Source: Brevibacillus fortis
GTDB taxonomy: Bacteria; Bacillota; Bacilli; Brevibacillales; Brevibacillaceae
Assembly (NCBI RefSeq): GCF_003013395.1
Contig: NZ_PXZM01000013.1
Location: forward strand, 42,614 to 106,613
DNA: 64,000 bases
Direction: 5' to 3'
Shown: positions 18,975-27,361 of the stretch, in pieces
How positions within the stretch are numbered: the first letter of the stretch is position 1
How the letters are laid out: each line of letters starts with the position of its first letter
The notes under the pieces: model-generated
The model's database searches: none
The model's input: the letters and a program-made list of their open reading frames with translations, nothing else
What the model was told of the DNA's origin: nothing
Program-made: the position numbers and the translations under genes

Positions 18975-21900
18975 GTGTACAAAAGGAGAATCTCCAATGC
19001 GAACAAGTCGAAAGAAAACGAGAAGCTCCTCCTGCTAAAAAAACAAGCACACTACTACGAAGAGAAAGCAAACCAACTCATGCAAGAAGTGTGGCACCTA
19101 CAAAAGCAGATAGAGGAAACGTCCCAAAAAAACGAAGCATACAGAGAGCACCTTGAACACTTGAATCAGACCCTCCACGATTTGGACAGCAAAGGGACAG
19201 AATGGAAGCAGCGCTTGAACGATTCACAAGACATGCTACAAAAAATGAAGGGCAAGCTCGACTACTGCGAGCATCTCCTGAAACAGCGCGAAAATGCCAT
19301 AACCGACCATCAGGAAACAGAGGCAAAACTAAAAAATTCAATCGACAGCTTGCAAACCGAGATCAGAGAGCAACGAAAAGGTCCACGGTTGGAAGAAATC
19401 ATGTCCAAACATCAAGCGCAGGAATCACACTTACGCGAGCACATTGAATTACTCCAACGTCGAGTACAGAGCTACGAACAAAAAGAGGCACAATGGCAAA
19501 CAACGTTACACGAGCAAGATCAGCAGCAGCAAAGTCAAATCGAGGAGCTCCTACATGAACGCCAGCAGCATTTAGACAAGATCGCACATCTGGAGCAGCA
19601 ACAGCTTACGTGGAAAAAAGCTTTGGATAATGTGAATAAAGAGTTTGAGTGTGCGCAGATGAGTCAACAGGAGCAACTATTCAAAATTGAATCTTTGAAT
19701 CAGCAATTGGATGACGCACGGGCACGAGAAGAGCAGACACTCTCTGACCTACAGCAGTTTTCAGAAGCAAGCGCAAAATGGAATCAGCGGGAGCAAGAAC
19801 TACAAGTGCGGGAGGAAGAACTACAGGTGCGGGAGCAAAACCTCTACGCATTTGAGCATAGTCTCCAGACGCAGGAGCAGGAACTTCAGGGTATGGAGCA
19901 AGAGTTGCAGGGGCAAAGCCAAGAACTGCATTCCCTAGCGTGCAGCCTACGGACGAAAGAACAGGATCTACTCTCTCTCGAACAAGACATCCAGACGCAG
20001 GGGCTAGAACTGCAGACTCAGACGCAACACCTTCAAGCACGGGAGCAGGAACTTCAGGGTATTGAGCAAGACCTTCATGGGCAAGGACAGGAACTGCAAT
20101 CCCAAGTGCATAGCCTGCAAACAAAAGAGCAGGATCTACTCTCTCTTGAACAAGACCTCCAGACAAAGGAGCTAGAGCTGCAGGCTCAGACGCAACACCT
20201 ACAAAAACGGGAGCAGAACCTTCTCGGTCTTGAACAAGAGCTGCAGACGCAATGGTTAGATCTGCATTCTCAAGCGCATAACCTGCAGACGAAAGAACAA
20301 GAGCTGCTCACTCTCAAGCAAGAACTCCAGACGCAGGGGCTGGAAATGCATTCTCAGACACAAGATCTTCAAGCACGGCAGCAGGAGCTTCTCGGTCTTG
20401 AGCAAGAGCTACAGGAGCAAGGCCAAGAACTGCATTCCCTAAAACATAACCTGCAGACGAAAGAACAACAGCTGCTTGTTTTCGATCAAAAGCTCCAGGC
20501 TAAGGAGCTGGAACTACATTCTCAGACAAAAGACCTTCAAGCTCAGGAGCAGGACCTTCTCGCTCTTGAACAAGCGTTACAAGCGCAAGGACTAGAGCTG
20601 CATTCTCAGGCGCAAGACCTCCATGTACGGAAGCAGGATCTACTCGCTCTTGAGCAAGAGTTGCAGTCACAAGGGCAAGAGCTGAAATCCCAAGCGCAGA
20701 ACCTGCAGACGAAAGAACAACAGCTCTCGTCCAATGAGCTAGAGCTGCAGGCTCAGACGGAAGATCTCAATGCGCGGGAGCAGGACCTTCTCACTCTTGA
20801 GCAAGAACTGCAAACGCAAGAGCAAGACCTTCATTCCCTAGCGCAGAACCTACAGACGAAAGAACAACAGCTATCGTCCAAAGAGCTAGAGCTGCAGGCT
20901 CAGACACAAGACCTCCATGCACGGGAACTGGAACTTCACGGTCTCGAGCAAGAGCTGCAGACACAAGAGCAAGACCTTCAGTATCTAGTGCATAACCTGC
21001 AGACGAAAGAACAACTGCTCTCGTCCAATGAGCTAGAGCTGCAGGCTCAGACGGAAGATCTCAATGCGCGGGAGCAGGACCTTCTCACTCTTGAGCAAGA
21101 ACTGCAAACGCACGAGCAAGACCTTCAATCCCTAGCGCAGAACCTACAGACGAAAGAACAACTGCTCTCTTCCAAAGAGCTAGAGCTGCAAGCTCAGACG
21201 CAAGAACTCCATGCACAGGAACAGGACCTTCACGGTCTCGAACAAGAGCTGCAGACACAAGAGCAAGACCTTCAGTCTCTAGAGCAGAACCTACAGACGA
21301 AGGAACAACAGCTCTCTTCCAAAGAGCTAGATCTGCATTCTCAGACACAAGAACTCCATGCACGGGAACAGGACCTTCACGCTCTCGAGCAAGAACTTAA
21401 AACACAAGGGCAAGACCTTCAATCCCTAGCTCAAAACCTGCAGACGAAAGAACAACTGCTCTCGTCCAAAGAGCTAGAGCTGCAAGCTCAGACGCAAGAC
21501 CTCAAAACGCGGGAGCAGGACCTTCTCGATCTCGAGCAAGAACTTAAAACACAAGGGCAAGACCTTCAATCACTAGCTCAAAACCTGCAGACGAAAGAAC
21601 AACAGCTCTCGTCCAAAGAGTTAGAGCTGCATTCTCAGACGCAAGACCTCCATGTACGGGAGCAGGACCTTCTCGATCTCGAGCAAGAACTGCAGACACA
21701 AGGGCATGACCTTCAATCCCTAGCTCAAGACCTGCAGACAAAAGAACAACAGCTCTCTTCCAAAGAGCTAGAGCTGCATTCTCACACGCAAGACCTCCAT
21801 GCACGGGAGCAGGACCTTCTCACTCTTGAGCAAGAACTGCAAACGCAAGAGCAAGAACTTCAGACACAAGAGCAAGACCTTCAATCCCTAGCTCAAAACC

Positions 21901-23834
21901 TGCAGACAAAAGAACAACAGCTCACCTCCAAAGAGCTAGAGCTGCATTCTCAGACGAAAGACCTCCATACACGGGAGCAGGACCTTCTCACTCTTGAGCA
22001 AGAACTGCAAACGCAAGAGCAAGAACTTCAGACACAAGAGCAAGACCTTCAATCACTAGCTCAAGACCTGCAGACAAAAGAACAACAGCTCTCTTCCAAA
22101 GAGCTAGAACTCCATTCTCACACGCAAGACCTCCATGCACGGGAACAGGACCTTTACGCTCTCGAGCAAGAACTTCAAACGCAAGGGCAAGACCTTCAAT
22201 CCCTAACTCAAAACCTGCAGACAAAAGAGCAAGAGCTAACAACCCTCGAACAAGAGCTTAAAACTCGAGGGCAAGACCTTCTCACTCAGACGCAATACCT
22301 TCAAGCGCGAGAGCAGGACCTTTACACTCTCGAGCAAGAGCTGCAAGCGCGAGGGCAAGACCTTCTCTCACAGAATCATAACCTCCATACGAAAGAACAC
22401 GAGCTGCTCACTTTCGAGCAAGGGCTACAGGCGCGAGATCAAGATCTTCTCTCGCAGACACGAGAACTGCAAGCACGGGAAGAAGAACTTAACGATTATG
22501 AACAAGATCTGCAGGCGCAAGGAAAAGAGCTACAGGCTCACTCGCAGGCATTGCAGGTTCAAGAACAAGAGTTCAAGACCCAGGAACAGGAGCTTAGAGA
22601 GTGGGAGCAAGCCAACCTCTCTCAAGAGCAAGCACTTCTGACTCATAGCCAGGAACTGCAAGTTCAAGAACAAGGCCTTCAATCCCGAGAACAAGCGCTG
22701 CAGGTACGCGGGCAGGAGCTTCTCTCTTATGAGCAGGAAATCCACTCCCACGAGCAAGAGTTACTCACAATGAAGCAAGAGCTGAACGCGCGAGATCAAG
22801 AGCTGCAAAACCAAGAACAGGAGCTGCAGACTCAAGAGCATATCCTACACACTCGTGAACAGGAGCTGCTTACTCGGGAGCAAGAGCTAAACACATTGGA
22901 ACTGGCACTACTCTCTCAGGAGCAAGAAATCCAAGTTCAGAGCCAAGATTTGCAAGCCCGGGAGCAGGAGCTACAAGTCCAAAATCAAGATATTTACACC
23001 CGAGAGCAAGAACTCGAAGCGCATAAACAGGATGTACGCACAAAAGAGCAAGAGCTAGAAGTCACTCGCCATGAGATGTTGCAAAAAGCAATAGATCTCG
23101 AACAAAGCTGGACAGCAAAGCACGAAGAGATTTCTCAACAATTAACAGAAGCTCTCCTTGAGCTGGAAGCAGTACGGTTAACGAAAAATCAACTCATCGC
23201 TGACTATAAAAAGCTGGCCGAATCTCATTCACTTCATGAACAAGAATTGCAGCAAAGCCTACAAAAACGCGACGAAGAAATACAACGAACACAAAACACC
23301 GTTAAGAGTCTCCAGTCGGAGTTAAAAGAAACACAGCAGCAAGTAGCAAAGGAACAGGATCGTAATAAAGCTTTTCAGCAACAAGTGAAGGATACCGACG
23401 AAAAGCTCGCGAACCTCTCTCTTCAAAAAAATAAATGGAACGAAGCCCTGGAGAAAACAACCCAAAAATATGACTCCTTGTTAACGGAAAAAGAAAAAGC
23501 CATTGAGGAGTTTACAACACAGGAACAAGTGTTGAAGAAGACGATAACCGGACTCAAAAACATGGTGAAAGAACTCCAGAACAACGAAGTAAAATACAAA
23601 CAAATCATTAAAGAATTCACGCAAAAAGAAGCGCGAACGACCAAAGCCTTCAGTCAACTCCAGCAAAATCCCCAATTCCAGCCAAACACCCAATTCCAGC
23701 AAAGCTCCCAATTCCAACCAAACACCCACTTCATGCCTAGCTCCGATCCCTCCAGTCAGCAATTATCTTCCACACCAGTAAAAATGCAGATGCCCTATCC
23801 CCCAAATGCCAACGCCTTCAACCCGTTTCGATGA
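18975..23834 (+). CDS. Giant leucine-heptad coiled-coil protein
   Basis: A 1,619-residue, Gln/Glu-rich protein with no known catalytic domain. An N-terminal coiled-coil of mixed sequence (residues 1-275) is followed by about 156 heptads (276-1367) that begin with Leu or rarely Ile, Met, Val or Phe, nearly all reading L-x-x-x-E/T-Q-D/E/N. The Leu codons at 19800 and 23055 are 1,085 residues apart, exactly 155 heptads, so the register appears unbroken. A second conventional coiled-coil follows, and the last 60 residues are low-complexity and Pro/Gln/Asn-rich (QFQPNT repeats, ending NAFNPFR). The start is GTG after AAAGGAGGACA. No signal peptide or membrane segment is seen. If fully helical it would reach about 240 nm. 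Role unknown; a structural fibre of the spore or cell is the best guess. Confidence 0.85.
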   Translation: MYKRRISNANKSKENEKLLLLKKQAHYYEEKANQLMQEVWHLQKQIEETSQKNEAYREHLEHLNQTLHDLDSKGTEWKQRLNDSQDMLQKMKGKLDYCEHLLKQRENAITDHQETEAKLKNSIDSLQTEIREQRKGPRLEEIMSKHQAQESHLREHIELLQRRVQSYEQKEAQWQTTLHEQDQQQQSQIEELLHERQQHLDKIAHLEQQQLTWKKALDNVNKEFECAQMSQQEQLFKIESLNQQLDDARAREEQTLSDLQQFSEASAKWNQREQELQVREEELQVREQNLYAFEHSLQTQEQELQGMEQELQGQSQELHSLACSLRTKEQDLLSLEQDIQTQGLELQTQTQHLQAREQELQGIEQDLHGQGQELQSQVHSLQTKEQDLLSLEQDLQTKELELQAQTQHLQKREQNLLGLEQELQTQWLDLHSQAHNLQTKEQELLTLKQELQTQGLEMHSQTQDLQARQQELLGLEQELQEQGQELHSLKHNLQTKEQQLLVFDQKLQAKELELHSQTKDLQAQEQDLLALEQALQAQGLELHSQAQDLHVRKQDLLALEQELQSQGQELKSQAQNLQTKEQQLSSNELELQAQTEDLNAREQDLLTLEQELQTQEQDLHSLAQNLQTKEQQLSSKELELQAQTQDLHARELELHGLEQELQTQEQDLQYLVHNLQTKEQLLSSNELELQAQTEDLNAREQDLLTLEQELQTHEQDLQSLAQNLQTKEQLLSSKELELQAQTQELHAQEQDLHGLEQELQTQEQDLQSLEQNLQTKEQQLSSKELDLHSQTQELHAREQDLHALEQELKTQGQDLQSLAQNLQTKEQLLSSKELELQAQTQDLKTREQDLLDLEQELKTQGQDLQSLAQNLQTKEQQLSSKELELHSQTQDLHVREQDLLDLEQELQTQGHDLQSLAQDLQTKEQQLSSKELELHSHTQDLHAREQDLLTLEQELQTQEQELQTQEQDLQSLAQNLQTKEQQLTSKELELHSQTKDLHTREQDLLTLEQELQTQEQELQTQEQDLQSLAQDLQTKEQQLSSKELELHSHTQDLHAREQDLYALEQELQTQGQDLQSLTQNLQTKEQELTTLEQELKTRGQDLLTQTQYLQAREQDLYTLEQELQARGQDLLSQNHNLHTKEHELLTFEQGLQARDQDLLSQTRELQAREEELNDYEQDLQAQGKELQAHSQALQVQEQEFKTQEQELREWEQANLSQEQALLTHSQELQVQEQGLQSREQALQVRGQELLSYEQEIHSHEQELLTMKQELNARDQELQNQEQELQTQEHILHTREQELLTREQELNTLELALLSQEQEIQVQSQDLQAREQELQVQNQDIYTREQELEAHKQDVRTKEQELEVTRHEMLQKAIDLEQSWTAKHEEISQQLTEALLELEAVRLTKNQLIADYKKLAESHSLHEQELQQSLQKRDEEIQRTQNTVKSLQSELKETQQQVAKEQDRNKAFQQQVKDTDEKLANLSLQKNKWNEALEKTTQKYDSLLTEKEKAIEEFTTQEQVLKKTITGLKNMVKELQNNEVKYKQIIKEFTQKEARTTKAFSQLQQNPQFQPNTQFQQSSQFQPNTHFMPSSDPSSQQLSSTPVKMQMPYPPNANAFNPFR
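20703..22214 (+). repeat. Ten tandem 147/168-bp coding repeats
   Basis: Ten near-identical units inside the giant coiled-coil gene, eight of 49 residues (seven heptads) and two of 56 (eight heptads), 504 codons in all. Each starts with LQTKEQ and contains SSKELE or a close variant. Upstream units (about 19.95-20.70 kb) are more diverged, with a 56-residue period. Confidence 0.9.
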
Positions 23835-23917
23835 AAAAGTGAAAATGTGCGAGCGCCGTTACCATGTGAATCTATCCTGAATACAACATAATACAGTCCA
23901 GAAAGGGAGGAAAAACC

Positions 23918-24100
23918 ATGACACCTGAACAAATGCGTGCACTGTATCAACAACGTCAACAGCATCAAGTCCATTCAGCCCAGCGTCCATCGAGAATGCC
24001 GCCATCACCATTGCCAAAATCCGGTCCGGTTCACAAAGTCCAACCGTCCGTGCAGACTAGAACAAGTGGAGGTTGCTGCGGCAGGCGTTGGCAGGGCTAA
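23918..24100 (+). CDS. 60-residue basic protein with Gly-Cys-Cys tail
   Basis: A small basic protein beginning MTPEQMRALYQQRQQHQVHS, Gln/His/Pro-rich in the middle and ending TSGGCCGRRWQG. A strong AAAGGGAGG lies at the right distance from the ATG, which argues for real translation. No membrane helix or signal peptide. The adjacent Cys pair could form disulfides or carry another group. It lies 84 bases after the giant coiled-coil gene and runs into the JAMM gene. I do not recognise a family. Confidence 0.72.
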   Translation: MTPEQMRALYQQRQQHQVHSAQRPSRMPPSPLPKSGPVHKVQPSVQTRTSGGCCGRRWQG

Positions 24101-24512
24101 TCTTATAGAGACCCCCTTTTCCCTGACCCGTGCAGTCTGGGATGAAATCATCCGAGATTCCCTGGAGAAGAAGCCAAATGAAACGTGCGGATTGCTTTCC
24201 GGTAGAAATGGGAGTGCACAGACGGTTTGGCGTATGGAAAATATATTAAAAAGCCCGGTCGCCTTTGCCATGGACCCAAAGCAGATTCAACAGGTTTTCC
24301 ACAAAATGGCGTTGCGCGGGGAGCATTTGGTCGGGATCTATCACTCCCATCCTACTGCCCCCCCCATACCGTCACCTGAAGATATTGCTTACTGTCATTA
24401 CCCGGAGGCCGCGTATCTCATCGTATCGCTCGCTTCTCCCCAACCAGTTCTCGGCTGTTTTCGAATCGAGGGGTCTTTTGCTCGGATGCATCCTTATTCA
24501 GTCCGTAACTAA
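24066..24512 (+). CDS. JAMM/MPN+ (M67) metallopeptidase-like protein
   Basis: A compact Mov34/JAB1 domain. The zinc motif is intact: KKPNETCGLLSG carries the upstream Glu, and YHSHPTAPPIPSPED gives H-x-H with the following Ser and Asp. Bacterial M67 enzymes cleave ubiquitin-like or short peptide tails; in this setting a role in maturing surface proteins is possible but inferred. The start is a problem. The homologous part begins after about 24100, yet the only in-frame usual start is GTG at 24066, which overlaps the 60-residue gene and lacks a clear ribosome site; ATA at 24105 is a rare alternative. Translational coupling or a frameshift linking the two genes is possible. Confidence 0.68.
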   Translation: MEVAAAGVGRANLIETPFSLTRAVWDEIIRDSLEKKPNETCGLLSGRNGSAQTVWRMENILKSPVAFAMDPKQIQQVFHKMALRGEHLVGIYHSHPTAPPIPSPEDIAYCHYPEAAYLIVSLASPQPVLGCFRIEGSFARMHPYSVRN

Positions 24513-24533
24513 TGGTCGAATCCAATCAAAACA

Positions 24534-24567
24534 AAAGAACAGTGGGAATTTACTCCCGCTGTTCTTT
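24534..24567. terminator. Bidirectional intrinsic terminator
   Basis: Arms AAAGAACAGTGGGA and TCCCGCTGTTCTTT with one G:T pair, between the JAMM gene and the convergent small gene; it overlaps the 3' end of the latter. Confidence 0.82.
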
Positions 24568-24741
24568 CTGTTTTAGGGGATCGCCATGTTCCAATGGGCT
24601 GATCAGCAGCCACTCCCTTTTCTCCCAACTGACAAAATCATCTTCCCACTTTACTTGGAAGCGGTCCTCCTCAATATGAATGACGACTCCCTTGGCCCCA
24701 TCCTTTACATATACGACCAGATCTCCCACTTGTATCACCAC
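24550..24741 (-). CDS. Small SH3/KOW-like protein
   Basis: About 63 residues: VGDLVVYVKDGAKGVVIHIE then FQVKWEDDFVSWEKREWL, a small beta-barrel pattern like the SH3/KOW fold seen in ribosomal and Hfq-like proteins, followed by a charged tail. It could bind RNA, DNA or protein; nothing further can be read. The start is GTG 24741 or 24738 with only a weak upstream site (GGCGGCGATGA). It lies just after fixX on the same strand and may be co-transcribed with the fix operon. Confidence 0.6.
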   Translation of the reverse strand: MVIQVGDLVVYVKDGAKGVVIHIEEDRFQVKWEDDFVSWEKREWLLISPLEHGDPLKQKEQRE

Positions 24742-24754
24742 TCATCGCCGCCCA

Positions 24755-25051
24755 TTACCCGAGTCTAAAGATGATTCCGTGTCCACCCTTCGGATACACC
24801 CATTTGATATTTTCGTACGGGCAACCAATGCGGCAGCTCCCGCACTCGTGACACCCTTCGTAACCGACGTGCATCCGCACTTCTTCCCATTTGTATACTT
24901 CCGCAGGACAGAAGATCGTACAGAGCTTATCAGGGCATTGTGTCGCACAAACATCTGCGGAGAGCACATGCAGATGTGACTGCGTATCCGCTTTGAAGCG
25001 CACGAGATACTGCTTCTCTTCGATTGATTGCCCCTTCGGTAGATCCTGCAT
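24755..25051 (-). CDS. fixX: Ferredoxin-like protein FixX
   Basis: 98 residues with two Cys clusters: CATQCPDKLCTIFCPAEVY and CHECGSCRIGCPYENI. The second is the C-x2-C-x2-C-x3-C iron-sulfur motif; FixX passes electrons from the FixAB flavoprotein and FixC to the quinone side. The gene order fixA-fixB-fixC-fixX is the classical one, and the fixC stop overlaps the ATG as TGATG. I use ATG 25051; a GTG 18 bases up is possible. Confidence 0.9.
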   Translation of the reverse strand: MQDLPKGQSIEEKQYLVRFKADTQSHLHVLSADVCATQCPDKLCTIFCPAEVYKWEEVRMHVGYEGCHECGSCRIGCPYENIKWVYPKGGHGIIFRLG

Positions 25052-26346
25052 CACTTCATCACCCTCCACGCATTCATCAAATCACGCGCCATTTTCCATT
25101 TGTCCTTCGCAGAGCCGAGGCCGTTCCAGATTTTTTTCTGCTTGCTCCATTTCGAGCTGCCATCAACCGTAAACATCTGACTCGCAGCTTTGTTCATCAT
25201 CGGAATATACTGTTCGAAATACTGTGGGAATTTTTCAAAGTGATGCGTTGCGTCCTTGTACTTTTTCAAATCTTGACCGACAAAGCTGTTCAACAGATTG
25301 ATTCGGTATCCGTCGAGCATTTTTTCAGAATAGTCCCCCGCCTCTTTTGCCGCTAGGATCGTTTCCGCCGCCATGACACCAGATGCCATTGCCATATTCG
25401 AACCCTCTCGATGGATCGCATTGACGAGCTGGGCAGCATCTCCTACGACTAGTACACCATTGCCGACAATTTTGGGAATGGAACGATATCCACCCTCAGG
25501 AATCAGGTGCGCCAAGTATTCTTGCTGCTCACAGCCTTGGATATACGGCCGAATCATCGGGTGATTCTTCACATAGTCCAACAACTCATACGGCTTGATC
25601 TTATTTTTGATCAGACCCGACAGCATCGTCCCTACGCCAATGTTCAAGCTGTCCTTATTCGTATACAACCAAGCCGTCCCCAAAATCCCTTTGGTCGAAT
25701 CCCCGAATATTTCAATCGTACACCCGTGATCGCCCTCCAAGTTAAAGCGATCCTCGATTATTTTGCGATCCAGCTTCAGTACTTCCATGACAGCGAGCGC
25801 TACTTCATCAGGGCGAAACTCTTTGTGGAAACCTAACGATTTTGCCAACAAGGAGTTGACGCCGTCTGCCAGAACGACAACATCTGCGTATAGATCTCCA
25901 TCCGGTCGATCTGTTTTTACACCGACTACCTTGCCATTTTCCACAATGCACTGCAAAGCGACTGTCTCATTGAGCAAAAGCGCTCCCTGTTGCACGGCTT
26001 TATCTGCAAACCATTGGTCAAATTTTGCCCGTAGCACCGTGAAATTGTTGTAGGGTTCCTGGGCCCACTCCATACCTTTATAGCTGAAATTGATGGCTGA
26101 TTCCTTATCGAGCATCATGAACCGCTGCTCGACGATCGGCCGTTCAACTGGCGCTTCCTTGTAAAATTCGGGGATGATGTCTTCCATCGTTTTGCGATAC
26201 AAAACACCTCCCATGACGTTTTTGGAACCCGGATATTCCCCGCGCTCCATCAACAGTACATTTACACCCGCTTTAGCAAGTGTATAAGCACAAGCGGTTC
26301 CAGCCGGACCTGCTCCGACAATAATCACATCAAATTTCTCAGCCAT
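25051..26346 (-). CDS. fixC: ETF-quinone oxidoreductase-like flavoprotein FixC
   Basis: 431 residues opening with the FAD-binding IIVGAGPAGTACAYTLA, then LLMERGEYPGSKNVMGG of the FixC/ETF-QO family, and VVVGDAAQLVNAIHREGSN in the second half. It links FixAB to the quinone pool through FixX. It overlaps fixB by eight bases and fixX by one. No membrane helix is evident, in line with a peripheral protein. Confidence 0.94.
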   Translation of the reverse strand: MAEKFDVIIVGAGPAGTACAYTLAKAGVNVLLMERGEYPGSKNVMGGVLYRKTMEDIIPEFYKEAPVERPIVEQRFMMLDKESAINFSYKGMEWAQEPYNNFTVLRAKFDQWFADKAVQQGALLLNETVALQCIVENGKVVGVKTDRPDGDLYADVVVLADGVNSLLAKSLGFHKEFRPDEVALAVMEVLKLDRKIIEDRFNLEGDHGCTIEIFGDSTKGILGTAWLYTNKDSLNIGVGTMLSGLIKNKIKPYELLDYVKNHPMIRPYIQGCEQQEYLAHLIPEGGYRSIPKIVGNGVLVVGDAAQLVNAIHREGSNMAMASGVMAAETILAAKEAGDYSEKMLDGYRINLLNSFVGQDLKKYKDATHHFEKFPQYFEQYIPMMNKAASQMFTVDGSSKWSKQKKIWNGLGSAKDKWKMARDLMNAWRVMK

Positions 26347-27361
26347 ACGTTACCTCCTTGTCCGGCTCCTTTTGGAAAGCTTCAATGAGCAATGGCACAA
26401 TTTCAAAAGCATCACCGACAATACCGTAGTGACAAGATTGGAAGATGAGTGCATTCGGATCTTTATTGATGGCAATGATCAATCCCGAGTTGCGCATGCC
26501 GACCAAATGCTGGATCGCTCCCGATATGCCGATAGCAAAGTAAATTTTTGGCGTGACAGTCACTCCCGTCTGACCTACCTGATGCTCATGATCGATCCAT
26601 CCTGCTTCCACCGCATCTCTGCTGGCTCCGACGGTTGCCCCTATTCGTTCTGCGAAGCGATGAATAAGTGAAAAGCCTTCCTTGCTTCCAAGTCCCTTGC
26701 CACCAGCGACGATCACATCCGCCTCATCCAACCGCACCTTTTCCTTCGTCTCCCGGACGATTTTCAGTACTTTTGTGCGTATGTCTTCTTCACGCAGCTC
26801 CATGCTTTCTTCGATGATCTCTCCTGTACGTGACTCGTCTGGCTCAATCGCTTTCATGACTTTTGGGCGAACGGTCGCCATTTGCGGCCGATGTTTTTTG
26901 CACAAAATGGTCGCCATGATGTTACCGCCAAAAGCTGGACGGCTTGCCTCCAATAAACCTGTCTCCGCGTTCACATCGAGCATGGTTGTATCCGCGGTCA
27001 GACCTGTCTCCAAGTCTGTCGCGACAGCGCTCGCCAAATCTTTTCCGGTTGAAGTCGCCCCGTACAAGATGACTTCGGGCTTGTGCTTTTGGACACATTC
27101 GATGACTGCCCGCATGTAGGACTCTGTTCGATAATCATGAAAAATCATGTGATCGTATACATACACTTGGTCCGCACCGTATGGAAACGCAGCGTGGGCC
27201 AACTCCCTGATTCCATCTCCGATTAATAAACCGGCAAGCGGCACGCCTCGCTTGTCAGCCATTTGTCTTCCCGCCCCCAGCAACTCGAGTGATACAGGCG
27301 CGATACAACCGTCACTCACCTCTAAATACACCCAGATGCCACGAAAATCATCTAGATTCAT
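26339..27361 (-). CDS. fixB: Electron transfer flavoprotein alpha subunit FixB
   Basis: 340 residues of the ETF-alpha family. The C-terminal FAD domain has GGKGLGSKEGFSLIHRFAER, then GASRDAVEAGWIDHEHQVGQ and YFAIGISGAIQHL, the FAD-binding residues of the family. With FixA it forms the heterodimer that takes electrons from NADH or a dehydrogenase, and in other bacteria bifurcates them. Its start overlaps the fixA stop by four bases (ATGA). Confidence 0.94.
   Translation of the reverse strand: MNLDDFRGIWVYLEVSDGCIAPVSLELLGAGRQMADKRGVPLAGLLIGDGIRELAHAAFPYGADQVYVYDHMIFHDYRTESYMRAVIECVQKHKPEVILYGATSTGKDLASAVATDLETGLTADTTMLDVNAETGLLEASRPAFGGNIMATILCKKHRPQMATVRPKVMKAIEPDESRTGEIIEESMELREEDIRTKVLKIVRETKEKVRLDEADVIVAGGKGLGSKEGFSLIHRFAERIGATVGASRDAVEAGWIDHEHQVGQTGVTVTPKIYFAIGISGAIQHLVGMRNSGLIIAINKDPNALIFQSCHYGIVGDAFEIVPLLIEAFQKEPDKEVTYG

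Noticed and set aside
20703..22214. CRISPR array from regularly spaced repeats
   Set aside because: The repeats are contiguous coding units of 147/168 bp in frame, without unique spacers.
19681..22757. Several antisense open frames of 75-161 residues within the giant coiled-coil gene
   Set aside because: They lie opposite the repeated coding sequence and owe their length to its regular codon pattern; no ribosome sites or families.
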